64,000 bases of DNA from Actinospica robiniae DSM 44927 (GTDB taxonomy: Bacteria > Actinomycetota > Actinomycetes > Streptomycetales > Catenulisporaceae): the NCBI RefSeq assembly GCF_000504285.1, contig NZ_KI632511.1:8786154-8850153 (forward strand), written 5' to 3'. A program made the position numbers and the translations under genes. Position 1 is the first letter of the stretch. Every line of letters starts with the position of its first letter. Below are positions 43,616 to 52,923 of this stretch, piece after piece. Under the pieces are notes generated by a model that was not told where the DNA came from, did not search any database, and worked only from the letters and a program-made list of their open reading frames with translations.

Positions 43616-43703
43616 GGAAAAGTGCCTTCTTCACAAGGGATACCGGCTCGGATCAGGATTGATCTCGCGGGAGGAGCCCGCCGCGGAGTGGAAGGACTCG
43701 ATC

Positions 43704-44651
43704 ATGCGAGCCGTAGTGGTCAACAGATTCGGCGGACCCGAAGTACTCGAGCTCGTCGACACCGAGCGTCCGGAGCCGGGCCCCGGCGAGATCCTCGTGC
43801 GCGTACACGCCGCCGGATTGAACCCGGCCGACTGGAAGATCCGCGCCGGGCACATCGCGCACATCGGCGAGCCTCCGATCATCCCCGGGCTCGACGTGTC
43901 GGGCGTCGTCGAGCAGACCGGTGCCGGTGTCACGATGTTCGCGGCAGGGGACGAGGTCTACGCGTCCAAGCGCTCAAAAGCCGGGACGTACGCGCAGTAC
44001 GTCGTCGTCGGCGAGAGCGACGCGGCCCACAAGCCCGCCGGCGTAAGCCACATCGAGGCCGCCGCCCTGCCCACCGCCGTGCTCACCGCATGGCAGGTGC
44101 TGCACTACGGCGCGGAGCTCAAGCCGGGTCAACGGGTCCTGATTCACGCCGCCTCCGGGGGCGTCGGCCACCTGGCCGTGCAGATCGCGAAGGCCGCCGG
44201 GGCACACGTGATCGGCACCGCCCGCGCCGGCAACCACGCTTTCCTGCGTGAGCTCGGCGCGGACGAACTGATCGACTATCGGGAGCAGGACTTCGCCGAG
44301 GTGCTCGCGGACGAAGCCGCCCTTGTCGACGTCGTCGTGGACGCGATCGGCGGCGACTACGGCCCTCGTTCATTGAGCGTGCTGCGGCCGGGCGGAATCC
44401 TGCTGAGCATCTCCGGCACCGGATCCGACCGTCCCGTCACCCCCGCCGATGCGGTCGCACTCGGACTGCGCTACGCGGAGTTCGGCTACCGCCCGTCGGG
44501 TGCGGATCTCGACCAGGTCGCCGAGCTCGTCGCTTCTGGAGCGCTCCGCGTTCACGTCGACAAGACGTTCCGTCTGGAAGACGTGGCCGAGGCGCACCGA
44601 TTCATCGAGACCGGCCGCGTCCGAGGCAAGGCAGTGCTGACGCTTCGCTGA
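43704..44651 (+). CDS. NADP-dependent quinone oxidoreductase-like (zinc-independent MDR family)
   Basis: The 315-residue medium-chain reductase has AAGLNPADWKIRAG in the N-terminal domain, the cofactor loop VLIHAASGGVGHLAVQIAK, and GADELIDYREQDF. Zinc ligands of alcohol dehydrogenases are missing, as in quinone reductases. It would detoxify quinones or enals with NADPH in the cytosol. ATG 43704 has GGAAGGA eight bases upstream, so the longer frame from 43659 is not needed. It diverges from an HxlR regulator. Confidence 0.9.
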   Translation: MRAVVVNRFGGPEVLELVDTERPEPGPGEILVRVHAAGLNPADWKIRAGHIAHIGEPPIIPGLDVSGVVEQTGAGVTMFAAGDEVYASKRSKAGTYAQYVVVGESDAAHKPAGVSHIEAAALPTAVLTAWQVLHYGAELKPGQRVLIHAASGGVGHLAVQIAKAAGAHVIGTARAGNHAFLRELGADELIDYREQDFAEVLADEAALVDVVVDAIGGDYGPRSLSVLRPGGILLSISGTGSDRPVTPADAVALGLRYAEFGYRPSGADLDQVAELVASGALRVHVDKTFRLEDVAEAHRFIETGRVRGKAVLTLR

Positions 44652-44669
44652 GTCAGCCGAGAGCCAGTG

Positions 44670-45344
44670 CTAGCGCGCGAACGATAGTGACTCGACGGCC
44701 TCGACAGCTTCCAGCAGAGGGAGGGCCGCGGCGCTGGGCAGCACCAGGTCTGCTGCCGTGAACCGCGCGGGGTCGGCGAACGGGTTGGGGATGGCGATGC
44801 ACGGCAGCCCGGCGGCTTTGGCGGCGGCGACGCCGTGGGGCGTGTCCTCGACCGCGACCGCTTGGGCGGGCTGGAGGCCGAGACGCTCGATGGCGAGCAG
44901 GTAGACGTCGGGAGCCGGTTTGACGGCCGGCACCTCGTCGCCGGTCGCAAGGGTGGTGAAGTCGTCGATGTGGTTGATGCGCTGGAGCATTTCGGTCACC
45001 CAGTGCTCGGGGGAACTGCTGGCGATGGCACAACGAAGGCCGACGTCGTGGGCCTGCGCGAGCCACTCTTCGATGCCGTCGCAGAGCCCGAGTTCGTCGT
45101 GCAGCCGCTGTCGATACGCCGTGCGGCGGGCGTGGCTGGACTCGTAGTCGTAGCCGGGCCCGACGGCTTCGGCGAGTTGGCGGTAACGCTCGGCGGTGAT
45201 GTCGCCGCCGTGGTCGGCGAAGAACGAGGTCTGATCCAGCTCCAGACCGTGCTGGCGCCATTCGTACTGCCAGCAGTCGAGCAGCGTGGTCTCGGTGTCC
45301 ATCAGGAGTCCGTCGAAGTCGAACACGATCGCTTCTATGCGCAC
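44670..45344 (-). CDS. HAD-superfamily phosphatase (beta-phosphoglucomutase-like)
   Basis: This 224-residue enzyme has the four HAD motifs: FDFDGLLMD near the N-terminus, IASSSP, the lysine in VKPAPDVYLLA, and VEDTPHGV. A helical cap (residues ~18-85) places it with beta-phosphoglucomutase and sugar-phosphate phosphatases. The substrate is not fixed by sequence. The GTG start at 45344 lies eight bases after the stop of a small membrane protein gene, so the two are one operon. Confidence 0.9.
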   Translation of the reverse strand: MRIEAIVFDFDGLLMDTETTLLDCWQYEWRQHGLELDQTSFFADHGGDITAERYRQLAEAVGPGYDYESSHARRTAYRQRLHDELGLCDGIEEWLAQAHDVGLRCAIASSSPEHWVTEMLQRINHIDDFTTLATGDEVPAVKPAPDVYLLAIERLGLQPAQAVAVEDTPHGVAAAKAAGLPCIAIPNPFADPARFTAADLVLPSAAALPLLEAVEAVESLSFAR

Positions 45345-45352
45345 GGTGTCAT

Positions 45353-45733
45353 TCAAGCAGGCTGGGCGGCGAAGGATCGCCGCAGCGGCAACGCGGTGAG
45401 CACGACGAAAACGCCGAACAAGGTGAGCACCGGCAGGCCGTAGGGGCGGAGCAGGATGCTCGGGTCGGCATGGACGGAGGGCCAGTTGCCCTGCCAGTTC
45501 GCGGCGTCGTCCGCGATCATGATCGCCGCGCCCAGCAACGGAGCCGACGGTATTCGCTTCCAGACGAGCCACGCCGCGAGCGGATCGAGGATCAGCAGGG
45601 CGTGGAACAGGATCTGGCTCACCAACGGGAAGCCGCGGAACGCGTGCACGCCACCGTCGGCGAGGTCGTAGGCGTGCGCGGCCGTGCCTTCGAGGAACCC
45701 GACGATGAAGACGAACCGGATCAGGCGGAGCAT
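45353..45733 (-). CDS. Small membrane protein
   Basis: This 126-residue protein has three to four hydrophobic segments (LIRFVFIVGFLEGTAAHAY, SQILFHALLILDPLAAWLV, LPVLTLFGVFVVLTAL). I do not recognise the family. The start is ATG 45733. It precedes a HAD phosphatase gene with an 8-base gap. Confidence 0.7.
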   Translation of the reverse strand: MLRLIRFVFIVGFLEGTAAHAYDLADGGVHAFRGFPLVSQILFHALLILDPLAAWLVWKRIPSAPLLGAAIMIADDAANWQGNWPSVHADPSILLRPYGLPVLTLFGVFVVLTALPLRRSFAAQPA

Positions 45734-45761
45734 GTATCGCAGGGTACGGCCTCGCCTCGGG

Positions 45762-47795
45762 CTAGGGAGCTGCTGTGTCGAGCTCCATCACGTATTCGCT
45801 TCCGCCCAGCCGCACGGTGACTTTCGCGCCGTGGACGTGCACGGCCGGCGGCGTGGGCAGGTCGAGGTGCGGTTGCCAGTCCTCCGCCGGGAGGTCGTGT
45901 CGTCGGAGCAGATGGCCGGCGACGTGGACGGTGTCGTGCGCGCCGCGTCGCTCACCGAGCAGGTACGGCGTCGAGCTGAACTCGCCGAGCGCATTCGATC
46001 CCTGATATTCCGCGAGACCGCTTTCGTCATATCCGGCCAGCGGGACGACGGCGGCGAAGACCGCGGCGACGTCGCCACGGGCGAGCGCCCAGGCGGCCTT
46101 CGCCGACCCCGCGCTGCCCGCACTCCCGGCGGGCTGCTCGTCCGCCGCGACGGCGTAGCCGCCTTCGCGCACCTGGTCCCAGCCCTCGCCGCCGATGACG
46201 CGGTGCGCGCGGATCTCCCACAGCCAGGCGTTTTCGGCGTCGTCGCTGGCAATGAAACAGGATACTGAAACGATACGAGTGTCGGGGATTCCGTTGCCCC
46301 AGCGGTCGCGCGGCGTGTGTTCGGACACTGCGACACCGCCGGTGTCCACGCGCGGGGCCTCGATCGTGCGACGTCGGGTCCAGCGGCGCCACGGGTCGAG
46401 CAGAGCGAAGTGGCCGTCGATCCCGCCGTTATCCCATGCGGGCCCGGTGCCCGGCGCGGTGTGCGTGCTGTAGCCGAACTTGATGTAATGCGGGTCGTCG
46501 CCTCCGCCTGGGGCGAAGGTCTCGTGGTCGGCGCCGTGGTTCGCCACGCGGACCACGCCCTCGTCGCGTTGCGACGCCACCAGCCAGCCGACGGACCGCC
46601 ACGCGACGACGCCGCGCGCGGGCTCAGCCTCGGGCTCGGGTTCGCCGTCGTCTTCCGGCGCTGCCCACAGCGGATGCTCGGGCCCTGCGGCCAGGCCGAG
46701 GAAGCCGATGCCCGCGAAGTACGGCGAGCCGGGGCCGCTGTAGACCTGGAGTGAGGGCTCGAAGTGCGCGGCGCGCCAGCCGAGGCTGGGGGCTTCGGCG
46801 CCGCTGACGCCGAATGCCTCGAAGTGGCGGCGCGTGGCGGTGCACAGGCGGCGGGTGCAGGCGGGGGAGAGCGGGCTCACCTCGGCCAGCGACGCGGTCC
46901 ACAGCCCGGCGAGCACCGCGGTGCGGTAAGTCAGGGATCTGCCCTGGTGCAGCGGCGCGCCGTCCGGGGCGAACGTGCGGGCGTAGTTGCCGGCGAACTC
47001 GCCGAGCCGCTCGAGCATCCGCGCGCGGCGGCCCGGATCGGCCGCGTCTCCGCGCAGGCGGTACCACTGCCAGAGGAAGGGGTGGATCACCCAGGAGTTG
47101 TAGTGGTCGATGTTGCGGTTGCCGCTCGGCGGGCCGTCGTTGTACCAGCCGTCTGCCAGGTACCAGGATTCGACGCGCTCGACGTCCTCGTCCATGTGAC
47201 CGCCCGGCACGTCCACGCCGACGGAGGCGAGGAAGGCCTCGATGACCGCGGTGAACAGCAGCCAGTTGTTGTCCCAGGCGCGCAGCGCCGCGTGGTGCGC
47301 GAGCCAGTCGGTGAGCCGCTCGCGGGTGCCTTCGTCGAGCCGGTCCCAGAACTGCTCCCGGCACAGGGCGAGGCCGAAGGCGAGGTTCGCCGCCTCCACG
47401 ATCGGCTGCTGGATGCCGGAGCCGGTGGGCGCGCCGGCCGTCACGGCCCGGCCCCAGGTACCCGCCCACGAGCTGGAGTTGGTGCCGGAGCCCGTGCCGC
47501 CGCCCATCGCCGCGGTGAGGCCGCGCGCATACCACTCGGCGTGGCCGGCCTCGTCCTCGCCGTGCGCGAGCCGGGCGCCGGCCAGCAGGAAGCTGCGGCA
47601 GAAGCCCTCGATGCCGTCGCTCAGCGGGCCGCACTGGGAGAAGCGGCCGCCGTTCGGCGTCGGCAGGATCAGCGAACCGCCCGCGACCGCGTGCTCCCGA
47701 GCGGTCAGCAGCCAGGCGTCGGCGACCGCGACCCACTCGGCCCGCGCGCCGAGCCCTTCCTCATCCCGCTCATTCCGCTCGTGCAGCTCTCGCAT
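45762..47795 (-). CDS. DUF2264 protein, putative carbohydrate-active enzyme
   Basis: This 677-residue cytosolic protein has an N-terminal (alpha/alpha)6-type domain with SDGIEGFCRSFLLAGARL, WDNNWLLFTAVIEAFLASVG, GWYNDGPPSGNRNIDHYNSW and HQGRSLTYRTAVLAGLW, followed by a C-terminal beta-sandwich. DUF2264 genes are often found in clusters for uronate- or rhamnose-containing polysaccharides; the reaction is not well defined in general. ATG 47795 lies downstream of two LacI-type operators, one identical to the fucosidase operator, so I place it in the same regulon although it is 6 kb from the transporter. Confidence 0.8.
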   Translation of the reverse strand: MRELHERNERDEEGLGARAEWVAVADAWLLTAREHAVAGGSLILPTPNGGRFSQCGPLSDGIEGFCRSFLLAGARLAHGEDEAGHAEWYARGLTAAMGGGTGSGTNSSSWAGTWGRAVTAGAPTGSGIQQPIVEAANLAFGLALCREQFWDRLDEGTRERLTDWLAHHAALRAWDNNWLLFTAVIEAFLASVGVDVPGGHMDEDVERVESWYLADGWYNDGPPSGNRNIDHYNSWVIHPFLWQWYRLRGDAADPGRRARMLERLGEFAGNYARTFAPDGAPLHQGRSLTYRTAVLAGLWTASLAEVSPLSPACTRRLCTATRRHFEAFGVSGAEAPSLGWRAAHFEPSLQVYSGPGSPYFAGIGFLGLAAGPEHPLWAAPEDDGEPEPEAEPARGVVAWRSVGWLVASQRDEGVVRVANHGADHETFAPGGGDDPHYIKFGYSTHTAPGTGPAWDNGGIDGHFALLDPWRRWTRRRTIEAPRVDTGGVAVSEHTPRDRWGNGIPDTRIVSVSCFIASDDAENAWLWEIRAHRVIGGEGWDQVREGGYAVAADEQPAGSAGSAGSAKAAWALARGDVAAVFAAVVPLAGYDESGLAEYQGSNALGEFSSTPYLLGERRGAHDTVHVAGHLLRRHDLPAEDWQPHLDLPTPPAVHVHGAKVTVRLGGSEYVMELDTAAP

Positions 47796-47803
47796 GGGTC
47801 ATG

Positions 47804-47819
47804 ATAGTACGCGCTTACT
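47804..47819 (-). promoter_or_regulatory. LacI-type operator overlapping -10 of the DUF2264 promoter
   Basis: On the minus strand it reads AGTAAGCGCGTACTAT, identical to 32088-32103. The TACTAT end is eight bases before the ATG of the DUF2264 gene, as in the dehydrogenase promoter. Confidence 0.8.
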
Positions 47820-47852
47820 GTTGTATTGCCTAGCGATCTTCGCTCCGGAAAT

Positions 47853-47866
47853 GGCAAGCGCTTACC
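47853..47866. promoter_or_regulatory. Symmetric LacI-type operator, distal site
   Basis: GGCAAGCGCTTACC on the plus strand is GGTAAGCGCTTGCC on the minus strand. It matches the operator at 40179-40193 and lies ~35 bases upstream of the -10-overlapping site. Two sites at such spacing could allow cooperative binding. Confidence 0.7.
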
Positions 47867-48829
47867 TCAGAGATCGAGCGTCAGCTCCGGGCTCAGGCTG
47901 CGCGAGACGCAGATGAACATGATCTCGTTGCTCGCGCGCTCGTTCGCCGTCAGCAGGCTGTCGCGATGCTCCGGAACGCCGTCCAGCACAACGGTTTCAC
48001 AGGTGCCGCAGGTGCCTTCGCGGCAGGACGAGAGCACATCGACGCCGGCGATCTCGACCGCCTCGAGGATCGAACATCCCGGCTTCACGGTCACCCGCTT
48101 CCCGCTGCGCTCCAGCACCACGTCGAACGACCCGGCCCGGGCCGGCGCGCCGACCTCGACCGGCGTGAACCGTTCGATGCGCAGCGCGCCGGACGGCCAG
48201 TGCGCCGACGCGTCCGCCACCGCCGCCAGCATCGGCTCCGGTCCGCAGGCGTAGATCAGCGTGTCCTCGTCCGGGTCGGCCAGATGCGCCGTCAGGTCTA
48301 GCAGACCGTGCTCGTCCTGCGGATGCAGCCGCACCCGGGGCCCGTGAGCCGTCGACAACTCCTCGGTGAACGCCATCGAGGCGCGCGTCCGGCCGCCGTA
48401 GAGCAGGGTCCACTGCGCGCCGTCCGCCTGCGCCTTGGCCATCATCGGCAGCAGCGGCGTGATGCCGATGCCGCCCGCGACGAACAGGTACCGCCGGGCC
48501 GGCAGCAGCTCGAAGTTGTTGCGGGGAGCGGAAACCGCGAGCGTGGTGCCGACTGCCAGCTCACCGTGTACGAACGCTGAGCCGCCCCGGCCGGCGCTCT
48601 CCCGCAGCACGGCGACGCGCCAGTGTTCGGCGTCGGCCGGGTCGCCGCACAGTGAGTACTGCCGGACCAGGTCGCCGCCCAGCCGCAGGTCGATGTGCGC
48701 GCCCGGGCTCCACGCGGGCAGCGGCCCGCCGCCCAACGCGGCGAGCGTGAGCGCCACGACGCCCTCGGCCACCTCGACCCGTTCTGTGACGACGACCTTC
48801 ACCTCGCCCGACGGCTCCGCCGGCGTCAC
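47867..48829 (-). CDS. Oxygenase reductase subunit (VanB-type ferredoxin reductase)
   Basis: This 320-residue class IA reductase has an FMN/NAD module (RQYSLCGDP, FVAGGIGITPLLPM, YACGPEPML) followed by a C-terminal plant-type 2Fe-2S domain with CREGTCGTC plus a fourth cysteine in FICVSRS. It passes electrons from NAD(P)H to the Rieske oxygenase encoded just upstream. The GTG start overlaps the oxygenase stop (GTGA). Its gene ends one base from the distal DUF2264 operator. Confidence 0.92.
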   Translation of the reverse strand: MTPAEPSGEVKVVVTERVEVAEGVVALTLAALGGGPLPAWSPGAHIDLRLGGDLVRQYSLCGDPADAEHWRVAVLRESAGRGGSAFVHGELAVGTTLAVSAPRNNFELLPARRYLFVAGGIGITPLLPMMAKAQADGAQWTLLYGGRTRASMAFTEELSTAHGPRVRLHPQDEHGLLDLTAHLADPDEDTLIYACGPEPMLAAVADASAHWPSGALRIERFTPVEVGAPARAGSFDVVLERSGKRVTVKPGCSILEAVEIAGVDVLSSCREGTCGTCETVVLDGVPEHRDSLLTANERASNEIMFICVSRSLSPELTLDL

Positions 48830-49872
48830 GCCGAAGCCTCGGCCATCCGCTTGAGCATCTTGCGCGCGGCCAGTCCGCCCGCGTCGATGTTGATGCTGAG
48901 CTCCTGGAAGCCCTCGGGCTCGGTCTCGATCACGCCCTCGAGCACGTTGAGCGCATCGACGTCCTGCATCACCACGGTGTGGTTGAACTTGGCCATGAAC
49001 TCGGTCACCTGCGCGTCGTCGCGGGCGAAGTCGCGCGAGACCATCCAGAAGTCGAGCACCGAGTTGTCCGTCTCCGGCGTGATCGCGTAGGTGATCTCGG
49101 TGTGGAAGCCCTCCGGGTCGGTCCCGTCCGGGCGCGGCACCGAGCCGACCGGCGCGATCCGGCTGTGCAGCAGGTAGAGGCAGGGGGCGTGGTACTCGAT
49201 GTCCTGCCAGCGCGATATGCGGTCCGTCAGGCCGGTGGAGTTGGCGTAGAAGGGCGGGCACTCGGCGTCGGCCATGCGCCTGCTGACCCGGACCACGCCG
49301 GCCTGCTCGTCGACGGTCGTCTCGATCGGCGTCTCGGCGACCTCCGGCGTGCCGATGTAGCCGCCGTGCAGGTAGGTCTCGTGCGACAGGTCGAGCAGGT
49401 TGTCCACCAGCAGGCTGTAGCGGCTCCTGATCGGCTCCATGCCGCTGACGCTGACGTAGCCCGAGTCGGCGTTGAGCCAGGGCGCGCGCGGGATCGGCCG
49501 CTCCTCGGCGAGCTTCGGGTCCCCGATGAAGACCCAGATGAAAGAGTCCTGCTCCACCACCGGGTACGAATTCACGCGTGCGGTGCGCGGAATCCGCTCC
49601 TGTCCGGGCACGTAGACGCACGCGCCGTTCGGCTCGTAGGTGAAACCGTGGTAGCCGCACACGACCCGGTCGCCGTCGAGTTTGCTCTGCGAGAGCGGGA
49701 AACGCCGGTGCACGCAGCGGTCGGCGAGCGCGACCGGTGCGCCGTCCTCGCTGCGGTAGAACACGATCGGCTCGTTGCAGATGGTCCTGGCCAGGAACTC
49801 GCGGGTCACCTCGCCGCCGTAGGCGGCGACGTACCACTGGTCGCGGACGATCGGGATGTTCGGTGCGGCCAC
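48826..49872 (-). CDS. Rieske-type aromatic oxygenase (VanA-like O-demethylase family)
   Basis: The 348-residue oxygenase subunit has a Rieske 2Fe-2S centre (CVHRRF with CGYHG) and a mononuclear iron site around DNLLDLSHETYLH. The short length and DQWYVAAYG start are those of the vanillate demethylase/PobA-type group that uses a separate VanB-like reductase. The substrate could be vanillate or another methoxylated or hydroxylated aromatic acid. I chose GTG 49872 because AAGGAG lies directly upstream; GTG 49887 would place that site inside the coding region. An IclR regulator lies 64 bp upstream on the same strand. Confidence 0.88.
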   Translation of the reverse strand: MAAPNIPIVRDQWYVAAYGGEVTREFLARTICNEPIVFYRSEDGAPVALADRCVHRRFPLSQSKLDGDRVVCGYHGFTYEPNGACVYVPGQERIPRTARVNSYPVVEQDSFIWVFIGDPKLAEERPIPRAPWLNADSGYVSVSGMEPIRSRYSLLVDNLLDLSHETYLHGGYIGTPEVAETPIETTVDEQAGVVRVSRRMADAECPPFYANSTGLTDRISRWQDIEYHAPCLYLLHSRIAPVGSVPRPDGTDPEGFHTEITYAITPETDNSVLDFWMVSRDFARDDAQVTEFMAKFNHTVVMQDVDALNVLEGVIETEPEGFQELSINIDAGGLAARKMLKRMAEASA

Positions 49873-49936
49873 TTCGGACTCCTTCACTCGCGCCCACCAC
49901 GGTGTGGGGTCTGCTCACAGCAGAGGTTCGGCGAGG

Positions 49937-50740
49937 TCAGCCCTGCTCGGCAAGAGGCCCTTCCACTGAGTGGAAGACGCCGTACCCGAGCGCCCGGGAA
50001 CTGCCGCGGGCGGCCATGCGCACGGCGGGGATCAGCGGCGCCGGGTTGGCCGTGGCCGGCACGACGAGCGAGAGCGCGGCGACGACGGCGCCGGACGCGT
50101 CGCGGATCGGCGCGGCCACCGACACCGCGTCGTCGGTGATCTGACGGTCGCTCACCGCGGCATCGGCCCGCCGGACCTCGGCCAGCGTGGCCCGCAGCCG
50201 GGCTGGATCGGCGATGGTGTGCGCGGTGAACCTGGCCAGCGGCGCCGCGCACACCTGCTGCTGCACCGGCGCCGGGGCGTAGGCGAGCAGGACCAGCCCG
50301 ACGCCGGTGGCGTGCAGCGGCCAGCGCGAGCCGACGGTGGTGCGCACGACTACGGCCGAGCGGCCGGAGATCAGCTCGACGTAGAGGGTGTCGACGCCGT
50401 CGCGCACGGCGAGCTGCACGTTCTCGTGCGTCGTCTCGTAAAGGTCTTCCAGGAACGGCAGGACGGCGCGGCGCAGCCCGGAACTGCGCGGCGCCAGGCA
50501 GGCCACCTCCCACAGCCGCAGCCCGATCCGGTAGCGGCCCTGCTCCGAGGGCTCCAGCGCGCCCCACGAGGTGAGCTGTCCGACCAGACGGTGGGCCGTG
50601 GCGGCCGGCAGATCGGCCCGGCGGGCCAGTGCGGCGAGGGTGAGTTCGCGGTGGTCGGCGTCGAAGGCGGCCAGCAGCGCGAGCAGGCGCTCGGCGACGC
50701 CGGTGCGGGATGGGGAGGCAGGTTGCGCGGGACTCGCCAC
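49937..50740 (-). CDS. IclR-family transcriptional regulator
   Basis: This 267-residue regulator has an N-terminal winged helix (LLALLAAFDADHRELTLAALARRADLPAATAHRLVGQL) and a C-terminal effector domain (NVQLAVRDGVDTLYVELI, HATGVGLVLLAYAP, VAAPIRDASGAVVAALSL). IclR proteins commonly control aromatic catabolism. Its place right before the Rieske pair suggests it senses their substrate. The GTG start at 50740 closely follows TAGCGT, consistent with a leaderless message. Confidence 0.9.
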   Translation of the reverse strand: MASPAQPASPSRTGVAERLLALLAAFDADHRELTLAALARRADLPAATAHRLVGQLTSWGALEPSEQGRYRIGLRLWEVACLAPRSSGLRRAVLPFLEDLYETTHENVQLAVRDGVDTLYVELISGRSAVVVRTTVGSRWPLHATGVGLVLLAYAPAPVQQQVCAAPLARFTAHTIADPARLRATLAEVRRADAAVSDRQITDDAVSVAAPIRDASGAVVAALSLVVPATANPAPLIPAVRMAARGSSRALGYGVFHSVEGPLAEQG

Positions 50741-50939
50741 CCGCCTACGCTACCGCATCCGGCCTGGTCGCGGGCGTGTGATGGGACTCGGGCGTGGTGG
50801 CGCCCGCGCAGCGCCGCGGCGGGTTCGGCGCTCGCCGCCCACCCCGCCCGCAGTCGCGAATATGAGCACTGATACAGTGGAGCGCCCCGGGGGAGCAATA
50901 CCCTGATGTGGCCTCCCCCGATCACGAGAGAGGTCCGTC

Positions 50940-52898
50940 ATGCAGTTATCACGGCACAAATCACGTGCCACCCGTCCCGTCCTCATAACGCTCGCCGTCG
51001 TCACGCCGCTGGTGACGAGCGTGCTCGCCGCGCCGCCGGCCCTGGCCGGTACGGCCACGGCGCGCACCACGCTGACCGGTACGCGTCCTTCCTGGGCGGC
51101 GACTTCGTCTGACGCCGGCACGGTACCGGCCGACACCACCCAGAGCGTCCGCGTCTACCTGGCCGGGTCCGACCCGGGCGGGCTCGCCGACTACGCGCTC
51201 GCCGTCTCCACGCCGGGGAACGCGGATTACCGCCGCTACCTGACGCCCAGCCAGTTCGAAGCGCGCTTCGGCTCCACCTCGGCGCAGCTCTCGACCGTCG
51301 AAGGCTGGCTCGGCGGAGCTGGTCTGCGCGTCACCGCCACGAATTCGCACTACGTCGCCGCAAGCGGATCGGAGTCGCAGATCACTGCGGCGTTCGGCAC
51401 GACCGTGCACCGCTACCGCACCGCGCATGGGCTCGAGTCGGCCCCCGCGTCATCGGTCAGCGTGCCGGACGCGGTGGCCCCGGACGTGCTGACGATCAGT
51501 GGGCTGACCACTGATTCCGTCGGCATGACCGGCGACACCCGGTTCACCCCGCTCGCGTCCGACTCGGACTCGGGGAACGTCGGCGCCTGTGCCGCCTACG
51601 ACGGCCAGGAAAAGGCCACCACGCTCCCGCCCGCCTACGGCGGCACGCTGGACTGGGACATCTGCGGGTACACTCCCGCGCAGCTCCGATCCGCCTACGG
51701 CGTGGCGGGTTCGGGGCTGACCGGACGCGGCGTCACCATCGCCGTGGTCGACGCGGGGGACGCGCCGACCCTGGAGCAGGACCTGGATACGTACAGCGAG
51801 AACAACGGGCTGCCGGAACTGCGCTCCGGCCAGTTCACGGAGAATCTGCCCTCGGACATCGCCACGTCCTGCCCCTCGGGGCCGGCCTCCGAGTCGACGC
51901 TCGACGTCGACGCCGTGCACACGATGGCGCCCGGTGCCGATCTCGTCTACGTCGGCGCGGACTGCGGTTCTCTGGACGGCGCGCTGGACGCGGAGACCCG
52001 CGTCGTCGACGGCCACCTGGCCGACATCGTCAGCGACTCCTGGCACCTGGGTATCGAGCAGCAGCTCCCGCCCGATCTGATCACGGCGTTCGACCGGGTC
52101 ATGGAGCAGGGCGCGGTCGAGGGGATCGGGTTCTACTTCTCCGCCGGGGACAGCGGCGACTTCTCGACGGCCACCGCCGACGGTACGGCGGCGGTGCAGT
52201 ATCCGGCGAGCGACCCGTGGGTCGTCAGCGTCGGCGGCACCAGCCTCGCCCTCGGCCGCTCGGGCGGCTACCGCTGGGAGACCGGCTGGGGAAGCCTGTC
52301 CGCGTCGTTGTCGTCGGACGGGACCTGGGCTCCTCTGCCCGGGAGCTTCGCGGGCGGTTCGGGCGGCGGACGAAGCGCCCTGTTCGACCAGCCGGCCTAC
52401 CAGCGCGGTGTCGTGCCCGGCCGGCTCAGCACCGCCGCCGGCGCGAGCACGCCGATGCGGGAGATACCCGACATCGCCGCGGACGCCGACCCTGACACCG
52501 GGATGCTCATCGGCCTGACCATTTCGCTCGTCCCCGGGGTCGCACCGCAATACCTCGAGGGCCGGGCCGGCGGAACCAGCCTCGCCACTCCGCTGATCGC
52601 CGGGATCCAGGCCGACGCCGAACAGGCCGAGGGCGGCATCCCGCTCGGGTTCGCCGATCCGGCGATCTACCGGCGTTACCGTTCCCCCGCCTTCCGCGAC
52701 GTCACCGACCAGCCCTTCGGGCCCGGAACGACGATCGCGATGGCAGACGAGTCGCTCGATTTCGCGACGGGAGTGTTCGTCGATACGGCGGTCACCTTCG
52801 CGCGGGACGAGTCGCTCGCCGCGACCCCCGGGTACGACGACGTCACCGGCGTCGGCACCCCCACCCGGGCCTACCTCTCCTCCTACCTCGGACGATAG
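50940..52898 (+). CDS. Secreted sedolisin-type serine-carboxyl peptidase (S53)
   Basis: This 652-residue preproprotein has a signal peptide over residues 1-36 (core VLITLAVVTPLVTSVLAA, cleavage after ALA), an activation pro-domain over ~60-215 (YLTPSQFEARFGS, then TAAFGTTVHRY) and a mature enzyme from ~235. The catalytic Glu318 and Asp322 lie in ESTLDVDAVHTMAP, and the nucleophile is Ser547 in GGTSLATP. A C-terminal calcium-site segment (YDDVTGVGTP) is present. Sedolisins work at acidic pH outside the cell. ATG 50940 is preceded by GAGAGAGG. A possible -10 is GATACAGT near 50870. Confidence 0.92.
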   Translation: MQLSRHKSRATRPVLITLAVVTPLVTSVLAAPPALAGTATARTTLTGTRPSWAATSSDAGTVPADTTQSVRVYLAGSDPGGLADYALAVSTPGNADYRRYLTPSQFEARFGSTSAQLSTVEGWLGGAGLRVTATNSHYVAASGSESQITAAFGTTVHRYRTAHGLESAPASSVSVPDAVAPDVLTISGLTTDSVGMTGDTRFTPLASDSDSGNVGACAAYDGQEKATTLPPAYGGTLDWDICGYTPAQLRSAYGVAGSGLTGRGVTIAVVDAGDAPTLEQDLDTYSENNGLPELRSGQFTENLPSDIATSCPSGPASESTLDVDAVHTMAPGADLVYVGADCGSLDGALDAETRVVDGHLADIVSDSWHLGIEQQLPPDLITAFDRVMEQGAVEGIGFYFSAGDSGDFSTATADGTAAVQYPASDPWVVSVGGTSLALGRSGGYRWETGWGSLSASLSSDGTWAPLPGSFAGGSGGGRSALFDQPAYQRGVVPGRLSTAAGASTPMREIPDIAADADPDTGMLIGLTISLVPGVAPQYLEGRAGGTSLATPLIAGIQADAEQAEGGIPLGFADPAIYRRYRSPAFRDVTDQPFGPGTTIAMADESLDFATGVFVDTAVTFARDESLAATPGYDDVTGVGTPTRAYLSSYLGR

Positions 52899-52923
52899 GA
52901 GCCCGTGGAGCAACCTGAACAAC

